A stretch of 9,403 nucleotides of DNA from Methanobrevibacter sp. (GTDB lineage: Archaea; Methanobacteriota; Methanobacteria; Methanobacteriales; Methanobacteriaceae), in contig JAITOM010000122.1 in NCBI GenBank assembly GCA_031289975.1, positions 1 to 9,403 on the forward strand, written 5' to 3'. Shown here one piece after another: positions 1 to 7,167 of this stretch. A program made the position numbers and the translations under genes. Positions within the stretch are counted from its first letter, which is position 1, and each line of letters opens with the position of its first letter. The notes under the pieces are model-generated. The model made no database searches. It was given only the letters and a program-made list of their open reading frames with translations, and was not told the DNA's origin.

Positions 1-118
1 CACAATTTGGAATTTGGATTTTAGCATAAAAGCATTAAGCCCATATACATGTCATTAAACTTTTATCGTCTGTTTTCAATTTTTCAATTGTGAAAATCCA
101 TGCTAATTTTACAGTGCC
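1..118 (-). mobile_element. Partial MITE-like element, family B copy 1 (IS6-type ends)
   Basis: The reverse complement starts GGCACTGTAAAA and aligns almost without gaps for about 75 bp with the element at 7168-7301, sharing for example AAAAGTTT-ATGACATGTATAT. The two copies are in opposite orientation. The far end lies outside the window; if this copy is also about 134 bp, some 16-20 bp are missing. No coding capacity is visible. It abuts element A copy 1 with no spacer, and the next 8 bp (119-126, GTAGTTTT) correspond to positions 5-12 of the family A terminal repeat. This suggests that B inserted into A and duplicated those 8 bp. The IS6-family link is inference from the end sequence. Confidence 0.7.
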
Positions 119-321
119 GTAGTTTTGATAAAGTTCTTAATAAATAATTTTTTTAAAAATAAATATTACTAAAATATATTTATTTAAAATTATTTATATC
201 AATTAAAATTAATTTATATTATTTAAAATTATAGATTTTTATAAATTAATATTTGAAATTAAATAATTTAATAAAAAAGATTATCATCTTAAAATTTAAG
301 AACTTTTCCAAAATGACTATA
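119..321 (+). mobile_element. MITE-like element, family A copy 1
   Basis: About 200 bp of non-coding DNA closely matching 3640-3852 along its whole length and in the same orientation. The ends form an inverted repeat: the left end reads GTAGTTTTGATAAAG then TTCTTAA, and the right end, read as reverse complement, is TATAGTCATTTTGGAAAAG then TTCTTAA. The left end lacks only the outermost TATA, where family B copy 1 abuts. There is no ORF, so it would need a transposase supplied in trans. The family is not recognised. Confidence 0.75.
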
Positions 322-387
322 ATTGATAAAATGAATAAAATTAATTAATAATATATTTAGGATATAATATTTTGAAGATAAAATATA

Positions 388-402
388 CTATTTAAAAAAT
401 AG
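388..402 (-). terminator. Short hairpin just after the radical SAM stop codon
   Basis: A perfect 6-bp inverted repeat, CTATTT-AAA-AAATAG, begins 3 bp past the stop codon of the radical SAM gene. It is followed on the minus strand by AT-rich sequence. Its position fits a weak terminator or 3'-end-stabilising hairpin. The stem is almost all A-T and short palindromes are common at this composition, so confidence is low. Confidence 0.3.
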
Positions 403-405
403 AGC

Positions 406-1356
406 TTAATTTTGTTCTCCAGGAGTCACTTCAATATTGTAATTTGGATTTTCAATCAGACACTCATCACAATAATTACATGTGTTTATAAACTCGATTT
501 TATTAATCAAATTCATGAGTTCTTCTTTTTTTTCTATATTTGATTTATTAGACCTCAAATTAAAATATTCATTTTTTTTCTTAGGAATCAAACCTAAATC
601 GGTCCCATGTGCTGAACGAGGACATATATAATATTGTCCATTGAATAAAACATTAGCAAAATATCTATTGGGACATTTGAAAAAAATTTCTCTCAATTGT
701 TTGATATTCCTATTTCGTGACTTAAAATTTCCAAAATCAAACCAAGGATTGTTAATCACTTGATATTTAATTTTATATTTTTCAAATACTTTAATAATTT
801 CATCTACTTTATTAAGTTCTTTTATATTATTATAATTAGATAATTTCACTTCAATTTTCTTATTTTTTAATATATTTAATATCTTTTCATTAGGTACAAT
901 TGTAGAGTTGGATATTATGGTTATATAGACTATTTTATCAGATTTGATGATAAAATCAAGAATTTTATCTAATTTTTCATGTAAAAAAGGTTCTCCACCT
1001 AAAATTTTCAAGTTATAGATTTTCGAAACCATGCCAAATAAGCTTTCAATATCTTGAATTAAAACATTAGTTGGAAAATTAATGGGATTTTCATAGCGGG
1101 GTATAAGATTAGAACAATATTTACATTTTAAAGAGCAAATTGTTGTGATTGGAAATTCAAGCTCATAAAAATCTATTTTTCTATTTATTATATTATTAAT
1201 TATTTTATAAGTAAAATAAGGAATTGAAATAATACTTAATGATTTAATCAAATAATTATTTGTAAATCTTTTTTTAAAGATATAATATGCAGAGCGATAA
1301 GCTTTAGTTAGATTTATTTTTTTTAAAAATAGAAATTTATAAATTTTATTTTTCAT
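406..1356 (-). CDS. Radical SAM protein with SPASM-like C-terminal cysteines
   Basis: A 316-residue protein. The radical SAM cluster motif CSLKCKYC places the three [4Fe-4S] cysteines at 74, 78 and 81 (CxxxCxxC), and GGEP at 120-123 is the usual SAM-binding motif. The C-terminal part has C228, G240 with C245 (the G-x4-C pattern of SPASM domains) and C293-x2-C296-x2-C299, so at least one auxiliary iron-sulphur cluster is likely, although this is fewer cysteines than a full SPASM domain. About 60 basic, hydrophobic residues precede the barrel. Such proteins modify peptides, sugars or small molecules; the substrate cannot be read from sequence. It is the last gene of an apparent operon, 59 bp after the FkbM gene. 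The start is ATG with GAGGAT 3 nt upstream, and this start region is duplicated in tandem. Confidence 0.88.
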   Translation of the reverse strand: MKNKIYKFLFLKKINLTKAYRSAYYIFKKRFTNNYLIKSLSIISIPYFTYKIINNIINRKIDFYELEFPITTICSLKCKYCSNLIPRYENPINFPTNVLIQDIESLFGMVSKIYNLKILGGEPFLHEKLDKILDFIIKSDKIVYITIISNSTIVPNEKILNILKNKKIEVKLSNYNNIKELNKVDEIIKVFEKYKIKYQVINNPWFDFGNFKSRNRNIKQLREIFFKCPNRYFANVLFNGQYYICPRSAHGTDLGLIPKKKNEYFNLRSNKSNIEKKEELMNLINKIEFINTCNYCDECLIENPNYNIEVTPGEQN

Positions 1357-1385
1357 ATTATCCTCAAGTTCATATTATCCTCAAG
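1352..1385 (-). repeat. 17-bp perfect tandem duplication of RBS plus start codon
   Basis: Positions 1352-1368 and 1369-1385 are identical. On the minus strand each unit carries CTTGAGGATAATATGAA, meaning a ribosome-binding site, spacer and ATG. The proximal ATG (1356-1354) starts the radical SAM gene. The distal ATG (1373-1371) opens a six-codon reading frame, MNLRII, in another frame, and its TGA (1355-1353) overlaps the gene's ATG as ATGA. The unit is not a multiple of three, so the distal start cannot extend the protein. The result is a leader mini-ORF with a site identical to that of the gene. Confidence 0.85.
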
Positions 1386-1415
1386 ATATGATCATATAAT
1401 AATTAAAGAAATTTT

Positions 1416-2339
1416 TCATCTTTTAAAGTTGGGATTTGTCATCTTAACAACTCCCCCTTCCTTATCCCCTTCAATTCTCTCTAATTTAAACCCATCATTT
1501 TTTAACTTTTCAATCAATGGTTCCACTTCCATACCTTTTTTAAAAGGATGATATTCAAAATATATCTCTTTAAACATTGTTAGATCAGATTTTAATATTA
1601 TATCTACTTCACAACCCTCACAATCCATTTTTAAAATATATGGACTTACTTCATATTCTTTTAACATTGATTCTACACTAATTACCTCAAACAATTCATA
1701 GTTCTTACCTTCACGATATGTACTTGATAATCCAGAATACTCATTAAACTTATCTTTTGAAAAGTATATCTTTACTTCACCATTTTTATAAGCTATTCCT
1801 TTATTAACAATGTTTATTTTATCTTTTAAATCTTCATTTAAATCTATATTAAGTTTAGCTTTTTCAAATGTCTCTTTAATAGGCTCAAAAGCAAGCACCC
1901 TATAACCTTTATTTGCAAAATATAATGTACTATCACCTATATTAGCACCAACATCAATTATTAATTCGCCATTGCCTTGAGAAACTTTATATGATTCATA
2001 TACAAAACTTTCAAAAAACAAAAATCCGTGCATTTTAATAAATTTAAGGTTATCAATTTTTATTATTTCCTCATCTTTTTGAGATAGAAATTGTTTAACT
2101 AAGTTTTTTTGATGCTCATTAAAATCATTTAAATTACTTATCATCAAAGCAAATCCTAAACTCAGATTATTTGAATTAAAATTTATTTTTCCATAGTTTT
2201 TTAGCTTTAAATTCACATCATTGAAAAGTCTTAAATACAAAAAAATAAACTTTGTTGTATTGATAATACCTAAATTCCTTAGTCCAGCAATGAAAAATTT
2301 CAAAGTATATTTGTAAATATCTTTAGTTACTTTATCCAT
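1416..2339 (-). CDS. FkbM-family SAM-dependent methyltransferase
   Basis: A 307-residue protein with a class I methyltransferase fold in its C-terminal two thirds. IDVGANIGDSTLYFA at 128-142 is the glycine-rich SAM-binding loop, FEP at 151-153 is the acidic position after strand 2, and LKMDCEGCE at 236-244 is the conserved FkbM block (usually D-x-EG-x-E). The first ~110 residues are variable, as is common in the family. FkbM proteins usually O-methylate sugars or polyketide/peptide products, so a glycan or natural-product substrate fits. It lies 58 bp after the acyltransferase and 59 bp before the radical SAM gene, same strand, so co-transcription is likely. The ATG start has only a weak AAGG-type site (2348-2354). 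The methyl acceptor is unknown. Confidence 0.9.
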   Translation of the reverse strand: MDKVTKDIYKYTLKFFIAGLRNLGIINTTKFIFLYLRLFNDVNLKLKNYGKINFNSNNLSLGFALMISNLNDFNEHQKNLVKQFLSQKDEEIIKIDNLKFIKMHGFLFFESFVYESYKVSQGNGELIIDVGANIGDSTLYFANKGYRVLAFEPIKETFEKAKLNIDLNEDLKDKINIVNKGIAYKNGEVKIYFSKDKFNEYSGLSSTYREGKNYELFEVISVESMLKEYEVSPYILKMDCEGCEVDIILKSDLTMFKEIYFEYHPFKKGMEVEPLIEKLKNDGFKLERIEGDKEGGVVKMTNPNFKR

Positions 2340-2397
2340 AAGTTTTACGCCTTCATATTGTTTATTTTTAAATTTAATTTGTAATTATTTTTTAGTT

Positions 2398-3462
2398 TTA
2401 ATGATATCCAGTGAACTTCTTAAGCTTCTGCACCTTATTTAAACTATATATTAAGATATGGGTACTTATTAAAACTATTAACATGATGAATGGAATCAGT
2501 ATATATGTATATTTATCCATATTTATAACATTAATAGCTATTATAATATTCATGATTATACAATGGGATAAATAAATGCCGTAACTCGATCTACTTAGTG
2601 ATATTAACCATTTTTTGATTAATAAATAAATATGATTATTAATTACAATTTTTAGTGAGTTAAGATTTTTAATAAGGATGAAGATTCCTATTGATTGAAG
2701 TATTGTGAAAATATCTATATTTATAAATGAATGGGTTAAAAGAGTACGATAATTAAATAAGTAATCATTATTAATATATTTAAATAGTATGGATCCTAAA
2801 ATAGTTGATACTGTAAATAATATCAAACTCAATAATATCTTTGTTCTTGGAGAATATTTAAATTCTTGCTTATGTAGATAATAACCTAAAAAGAAGAATC
2901 CTAAAGGACTTATAAAAAAATTTAGGTCAATGAATAAAAGATTCAAACCTTCTATAATCTGTGGAGAGCCAGATAAAAGATATAATCCATAGATAAAAGT
3001 ACTTGAAAACCATAAAATAAGATAATACTTAACACCCTCCATTTTTTCTTTTAAAACAAAGCTATTTATTATAGGTAAAGATAGATAAATACCCACAATC
3101 ATTAATGGATACCAATCCATGACTGAAGTTCTATAAATCGCGCTAAATATCAATTGATAGAGGTTACTATAATCAAGACCAAAAGATTCAAAGGCTCCTC
3201 TTTTAAAGAATATAGTAAGGATTATAAATGATAAGAATAAAATTATACCCCAAAAAAACAATGGAAATAAAATACGGGGGAATCGTTTTTTTAAAAAATC
3301 ACTTAAATTATAATCTTTATTTAATAATAAAGCACCACTTAACATTAAAAAAACAGGATTTGCAAAATTAACAAAAGAATAATCTATTTTTAAGGTAGTT
3401 AGCACAAAGGGTATGTGGGTAAAAATAACTGTTATAATAGCTAATGCTCTTAAATAATCCAA
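2398..3462 (-). CDS. Acyltransferase-3 family membrane O-acyltransferase
   Basis: A multi-pass membrane protein of 354 residues with about ten hydrophobic segments. Family marks: an N-terminal YLRALAII-x4-FTH block with the conserved histidine at 16, FLMLSGALLL after the second segment, then FLKKRFPRILFP, the basic loop plus proline seen in OafA/YrhL-type proteins. These enzymes transfer acetyl or other acyl groups across or at the membrane to sugars, lipids or antibiotics. The first codon used here is TTG (3462-3460). The frame is open upstream to 3510 and reads KERILY just before this start, matching the usual R-I-x-Y-L-D opening, so the true start may be a few codons earlier at a rare ATT or ATA codon. 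It is the first gene of the three-gene run, 177 bp downstream of element A copy 2. Confidence 0.87.
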   Translation of the reverse strand: MDYLRALAIITVIFTHIPFVLTTLKIDYSFVNFANPVFLMLSGALLLNKDYNLSDFLKKRFPRILFPLFFWGIILFLSFIILTIFFKRGAFESFGLDYSNLYQLIFSAIYRTSVMDWYPLMIVGIYLSLPIINSFVLKEKMEGVKYYLILWFSSTFIYGLYLLSGSPQIIEGLNLLFIDLNFFISPLGFFFLGYYLHKQEFKYSPRTKILLSLILFTVSTILGSILFKYINNDYLFNYRTLLTHSFINIDIFTILQSIGIFILIKNLNSLKIVINNHIYLLIKKWLISLSRSSYGIYLSHCIIMNIIIAINVINMDKYTYILIPFIMLIVLISTHILIYSLNKVQKLKKFTGYH

Positions 3463-3639
3463 ATATAAAATTCTTTCCTTAATTTTAACACACTCTTCCC
3501 ATATAATTTATGTTCTAATGTTCAAAATGATTTTTATTATTAAATATCATGAGATATTTATTTTTTTTAGTATAATATCATAGAATTGTTTGTAATATTT
3601 TAAAATATTCATTAAATTTAAAAATTATTTTTTTTTAAT
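3463..3639. promoter_or_regulatory. Putative promoter region of the three-gene operon
   Basis: This is the AT-rich gap between the acyltransferase start and element A copy 2. On the minus strand, AAATTATATGG (3499-3509) could be a TATA box, and AAGGAAAG (3473-3480) is the nearest ribosome-binding-like stretch, 10-12 nt before the TTG. A perfect 8-bp inverted repeat, TAAATATC-ATGA-GATATTTA, lies at 3541-3560 and could be an operator or, for plus-strand transcripts, a hairpin ahead of a T run. None of these is strong at this base composition. Confidence 0.35.
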
Positions 3640-3852
3640 TATAGTGGTTTTGATAAAGTTCTTAATAAATAAATTTCTTTAAAATTAAATATTATTAAAA
3701 AACGTTAATTTAAAATTAGTTATATTAATTAAATAAGTTTATATTATTTAAAATTTAAAATTATAGATTTTTATAACTTAACATTTGAAATTAAATAATT
3801 TGATAAAAAAATTTATCATCCAAAATTTAAGAACTTTTCCAAAATGACTATA
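3640..3852 (+). mobile_element. MITE-like element, family A copy 2
   Basis: A complete 213-bp copy. The left end TATAGTGGTTTTGATAAAG then TTCTTAA pairs with the right end (reverse complement TATAGTCATTTTGGAAAAG then TTCTTAA): 22 of 26 bases match. The interior is AT-rich without an ORF and aligns with 119-321 with small indels. AAT lies directly outside both ends, a possible 3-bp target duplication but weak evidence here; TA duplication is also possible. It lies between the NRPS gene and the acyltransferase, so NRPS transcripts would run into its foldable ends. The transposon family is not recognised. Confidence 0.8.
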
Positions 3853-3876
3853 AATTTTTCCAAAATGACTATAAAT
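3835..3876. repeat. 21-bp tandem duplication of the element A right end
   Basis: The 21-bp unit starting TTTTCCAAAATGACTATA occurs at 3835-3855 and again, perfectly, at 3856-3876. It includes the outer 18 bp of the family A terminal repeat. The second copy overlaps the end of the NRPS gene: the TAG stop (3869-3871) and the last two codons lie within it. Confidence 0.85.
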
Positions 3877-6799
3877 TTAAAAGATTCGTTTTAATTAATT
3901 TGATTAAGTTTTCAATTTCTTCAGTATTATAATAAGCTTTTTCATATTGTATATTTAATTCTTGCTTGTTTTTTTTACTTAAAATTTCTATATAAACTTC
4001 ATTTTTTTCATGACTTCTTAGATGAGGTAATCTTTCTATTTTCATACTCTTTTCTTTGTCAAATGACGGAATATAGTTATATGCTATCTTAGGATTTAAC
4101 TGATAAAATAACGGGCTGTATTTTTCAATATAGTTAGAATATTTTATTCCTTTGTTTATATTTTCTCTAATGTAAGTTAGATATTGCTCAGTAGTTAAAT
4201 TATCATTAATATGAAAAAAAGAAGGGATGTATCTAAAAAACATTCCAAAGGCATTTAAATACTGATTTTTATCACGACCATTATGGACATGTTCAATTAA
4301 AACATTTTTAGTTTTTAAAAATTCGCCTAAGCTCAAAACTATAACCAATAAATACAAATCACTTAATAAAACCTTATATTTTTTGGCAATCTCTTCAATA
4401 TTTTCTAAATTTTCAGTCATGACTGCAAATTCATGCTTTGCTATTTTCTTTCTTGAATTTAAATAAAGTTCTATTGGAAATTTCTCTATTTGCTCTTTAA
4501 AATATTGGTAAAATTCATTTACTAATTTTTCATCTATATTTAGTGAATCTGAAGAGTAGATATAATAATCAGAATGTTTTTCCATAACATTTTCGTTATT
4601 GTATATCTTAGTTAAATCATCAAAAAAGATTTTAATTGAGTACGCATCAGCAATAATATGATGGAAATCCATCAATAACATTATTTTGCCATCGTAATAA
4701 TATAATTCTAATCTAAATAATGGGCATTCAAATAAGTTAAAAGCTCTCATAAATTTTTTTTTTTTTGTTTCCGTTAATTTTTCTTCATGAATTTTGATAT
4801 CAACAGAATAATCATCGTTTCGTTTTTGATAAATCTTATTATCATACATTTCAAAGCTTGTTTTCATATAAGGATTAAGTCCAATTGTCTTTAATAAAAC
4901 ACTTTTTAATTTAATAATATTACCAAAACTATTATCAAAACTTACACACAAAGGCATGTTGTCATTTAAATTTATTGGATTATTCTCTATTCTATAAAAA
5001 TAGCTTAGTTGTTGAGAACTTAATGGATAATAGTCTTTTGATTCGTGTTTTGAAAATTCCTCATATTTTTCTTTATTATTTTTTGTTTGGATGGTTTTCT
5101 CTGCTATACTTTTTATAGATGGATTATCGAGAAGATTATGTGGACTTATAGATGTATTAAACTCATTTAAGATAATATTGGATAGTTCTATTGTTAAAAG
5201 TGAATGTAAACCCAATGAAAATAAATTAGTATCAATACTTATATCATCATCTTTTATAGATAGTAATTCTTTTATTATAATAATTAATTTCTCTTCTATT
5301 TGATTGTTAGGTTTTATGATATTTTTTTCAATGTTTTTAAACAGTTTTTCAATATTTTTAGGAATAATATTTTTCCTATCTACTTTTCCCCTATCATTTA
5401 ATGGAATATGATCAATTTTTTTAATAACCGATGGAATCATATAATCTGGAAGAATTTTTTTAAGTGTATCTCTTATCCTATCCTCATCAATCAATTTATC
5501 AGACACATATCCAGCATATAATCTTATATCATTATCAATACCTGTTAATTTAGATGCATCAAAACCTGATACTGCAGCATGAGAGATTCCATCTACTTTC
5601 AATAATGCTTGTTCTACTTCAGTAGGTTCCACCCTATAACCATGAATATTTACCATGAAATCCTTTCTTTGATAATAAACTAAATCACAATTTTCATTGT
5701 AATATGCTAAATCACCTGTTTTAAGTAAAATTTTATCATCCTCAGATTTAGAAAATGGATTAGAGATGAATTTTTCTTTCGTTAATTTTTCATCTTTATA
5801 ATAGCCAATTGCAATATTTTTAGAAACACAGATCTCACCTACAATATTCTTCTCCTTTATTAACTTTTCATTTTCATCTAATAGATAAAGAGAGATGTAT
5901 TTAGATGGTTTTCCAATTGGTGTTCTTTGATAAGGTTTATTGATTTTAAAAAATGTTATAGCTGTTCCTATTTCTATTTGTCCATAAGAATTATAAACAA
6001 TTGTCTTATCACTAAATATATTAGAATTAATATCTCCACCTATAATCATTGTTTTTAATAGACCATCAGCATGTTTTAGAAATATTTGTGCTAATTGTGG
6101 TACAAGAATAGCATTTTCAATGTTATTTTCTTTAACATAGTTGGATAAATATTCAATATCGGTTACTTTATCTTTTTTTATAATATGTGTAGATGAACCC
6201 TTAGATAAAGGACAAAATGTAGATATTAAACCCTGTGCAAAAGATAAAGATGCTAAATTTAAGAATTTTGTATTTTCTTCTATAATTCCCTGATGAGTCA
6301 ATGGCATGTGTGAAAAATTTCTATGAGATAATATAACACCTTTAGACATTCCTGTTGTCCCTGAAGTCCAACTAACAGCTGCTAATCCATTTAAAGTGTT
6401 TTTTTGAACTAATTTTTCATTATAAGAGAGTTTATTATTAGTATTAATTGATTTTTCATTATAAAAAGAAGATATAAATTCATCATCAATTATTAGTGAT
6501 GATTCTAATCTATTGAATATTTTTTTTGCTATTTCAAATTGTGTTGATTTATCAATTATGCTATAAGCCAATCTTAATTTCCAACAAGCAAACATACAAG
6601 CAATAACAATTGGGCTTTTAGGTAGATAAACTGGAATAATTTTATCTGTTTTTCTTATCTTATCCGATAGAAAAATAGCTATTTCGCTACTCAAATCATC
6701 CAATTGTCTATATGATAATTCTTTATTTTCACATTTAACTGCTAAAGCATTTGGACTATTTTTTACATTTTTTAAGAAGTCTTGAAGTATTGAATTCAT
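3869..6799 (-). CDS. Single-module NRPS (adenylation, carrier, condensation)
   Basis: A 976-residue protein. Adenylation domain ~1-480: SWTSGTTGMSKG phosphate loop at 143-154, NSYGQIEIG at 270-278, TGDL at 361-364, core A8 at 377-396 ending HGYRVEPTEVE, and PLNDRGKVDRK at 466-476 with catalytic lysine K472. Carrier domain ~500-570: LGLHSL with phosphopantetheine serine S533. Condensation domain ~590-976: YPLSSQQLSYFY at 591-602, HHIIADA at 713-719 (usual HHxxxDG with A for G), and NGRDKNQYLNAFGMFFRYIP at 840-859. There is no thioesterase or reductase domain. By alignment with GrsA, the amino-group-binding Asp235 position is A188, so the substrate may not be a standard alpha-amino acid. Cytoplasmic; needs a phosphopantetheinyl transferase from elsewhere. 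ATG with TAGGAT 5 nt upstream. Confidence 0.92.
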   Translation of the reverse strand: MNSILQDFLKNVKNSPNALAVKCENKELSYRQLDDLSSEIAIFLSDKIRKTDKIIPVYLPKSPIVIACMFACWKLRLAYSIIDKSTQFEIAKKIFNRLESSLIIDDEFISSFYNEKSINTNNKLSYNEKLVQKNTLNGLAAVSWTSGTTGMSKGVILSHRNFSHMPLTHQGIIEENTKFLNLASLSFAQGLISTFCPLSKGSSTHIIKKDKVTDIEYLSNYVKENNIENAILVPQLAQIFLKHADGLLKTMIIGGDINSNIFSDKTIVYNSYGQIEIGTAITFFKINKPYQRTPIGKPSKYISLYLLDENEKLIKEKNIVGEICVSKNIAIGYYKDEKLTKEKFISNPFSKSEDDKILLKTGDLAYYNENCDLVYYQRKDFMVNIHGYRVEPTEVEQALLKVDGISHAAVSGFDASKLTGIDNDIRLYAGYVSDKLIDEDRIRDTLKKILPDYMIPSVIKKIDHIPLNDRGKVDRKNIIPKNIEKLFKNIEKNIIKPNNQIEEKLIIIIKELLSIKDDDISIDTNLFSLGLHSLLTIELSNIILNEFNTSISPHNLLDNPSIKSIAEKTIQTKNNKEKYEEFSKHESKDYYPLSSQQLSYFYRIENNPINLNDNMPLCVSFDNSFGNIIKLKSVLLKTIGLNPYMKTSFEMYDNKIYQKRNDDYSVDIKIHEEKLTETKKKKFMRAFNLFECPLFRLELYYYDGKIMLLMDFHHIIADAYSIKIFFDDLTKIYNNENVMEKHSDYYIYSSDSLNIDEKLVNEFYQYFKEQIEKFPIELYLNSRKKIAKHEFAVMTENLENIEEIAKKYKVLLSDLYLLVIVLSLGEFLKTKNVLIEHVHNGRDKNQYLNAFGMFFRYIPSFFHINDNLTTEQYLTYIRENINKGIKYSNYIEKYSPLFYQLNPKIAYNYIPSFDKEKSMKIERLPHLRSHEKNEVYIEILSKKNKQELNIQYEKAYYNTEEIENLIKLIKTNLLNL
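4754..4766 (-). repeat. 13-nt homopolymer A tract in the NRPS coding strand
   Basis: The coding strand has 13 consecutive A residues, encoding the four lysines in ETKKKKF (about residues 678-681) of the condensation domain, upstream of its HHxxxD motif at 713. Slippage by one base here would remove the condensation active site while leaving the adenylation and carrier domains intact. Confidence 0.9.
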
Positions 6800-6804
6800 A
6801 ATAT

Positions 6805-6810
6805 ATCCTA
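6805..6810 (-). promoter_or_regulatory. Ribosome-binding site of the NRPS gene
   Basis: On the minus strand TAGGAT sits 5 nt before the ATG at 6799-6797. This supports that start; the first residues also match the normal beginning of an adenylation domain. Confidence 0.6.
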
Positions 6811-6906
6811 TCTAATCTACTGTAATTTATTTAATCACATGAAATATGAAAATCTATTACAAAATAATCATGATAATAATAAATAAAATAATATTTTAAT
6901 TTTTTA

Positions 6907-6916
6907 GATATAAATA
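6907..6916 (-). promoter_or_regulatory. Candidate archaeal TATA box for the NRPS gene
   Basis: The minus strand reads AATAAAG followed by TATTTATATC about 108 nt upstream of the NRPS start codon. The purine-rich stretch before the TATA-like octamer resembles a BRE plus TATA pair, and transcription would begin around 6885. Similar sequences arise by chance in AT-rich DNA, so this is tentative. Confidence 0.3.
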
Positions 6917-7167
6917 CTTTATTGCTTTTGATTCATGAATTAAAAATTTATCAAATCATTTATATTTAAATAAAAAATAATCAAAAACACTTAGACTAAA
7001 TAAAAGACATACCAAAGGATTAAAAAATGAATCATTAGCTCTCTCTCTCTCTCCCTCTATTTCTCTATTTAAAGAATTAAAAAATATTTAAAATAAGAAT
7101 AAACTATTTAAAATAAATTTTAGAATATAGTAATATAAAAAATGTTTGTAATTAATCCTTTATTTTT
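6917..7167. other. Non-coding AT-rich stretch with a CT microsatellite
   Basis: No convincing ORF is visible on either strand. At 7039-7058 there is an unusual CT-dinucleotide run, (CT)7 then CCCTCT, rare for such AT-rich DNA. The right part (about 7101-7167) is an imperfect direct repeat of 7618-7679, both ending GTTTGTAATTAATC then TTTATTTTT. Element B copy 2 is inserted at the end of the first copy. Confidence 0.5.

Noticed and set aside
5091..5303. 70-codon plus-strand ORF
   Set aside because: It lies wholly inside the NRPS gene opposite the carrier-domain region, has no family features, and is explained by the antisense of a strongly coding frame.
3869..6799. NRPS gene truncated by the MITE insertion
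   Set aside because: The condensation domain reaches its usual final helix (YYNTEEIENLIKLIK), so at most a few terminal residues were changed.
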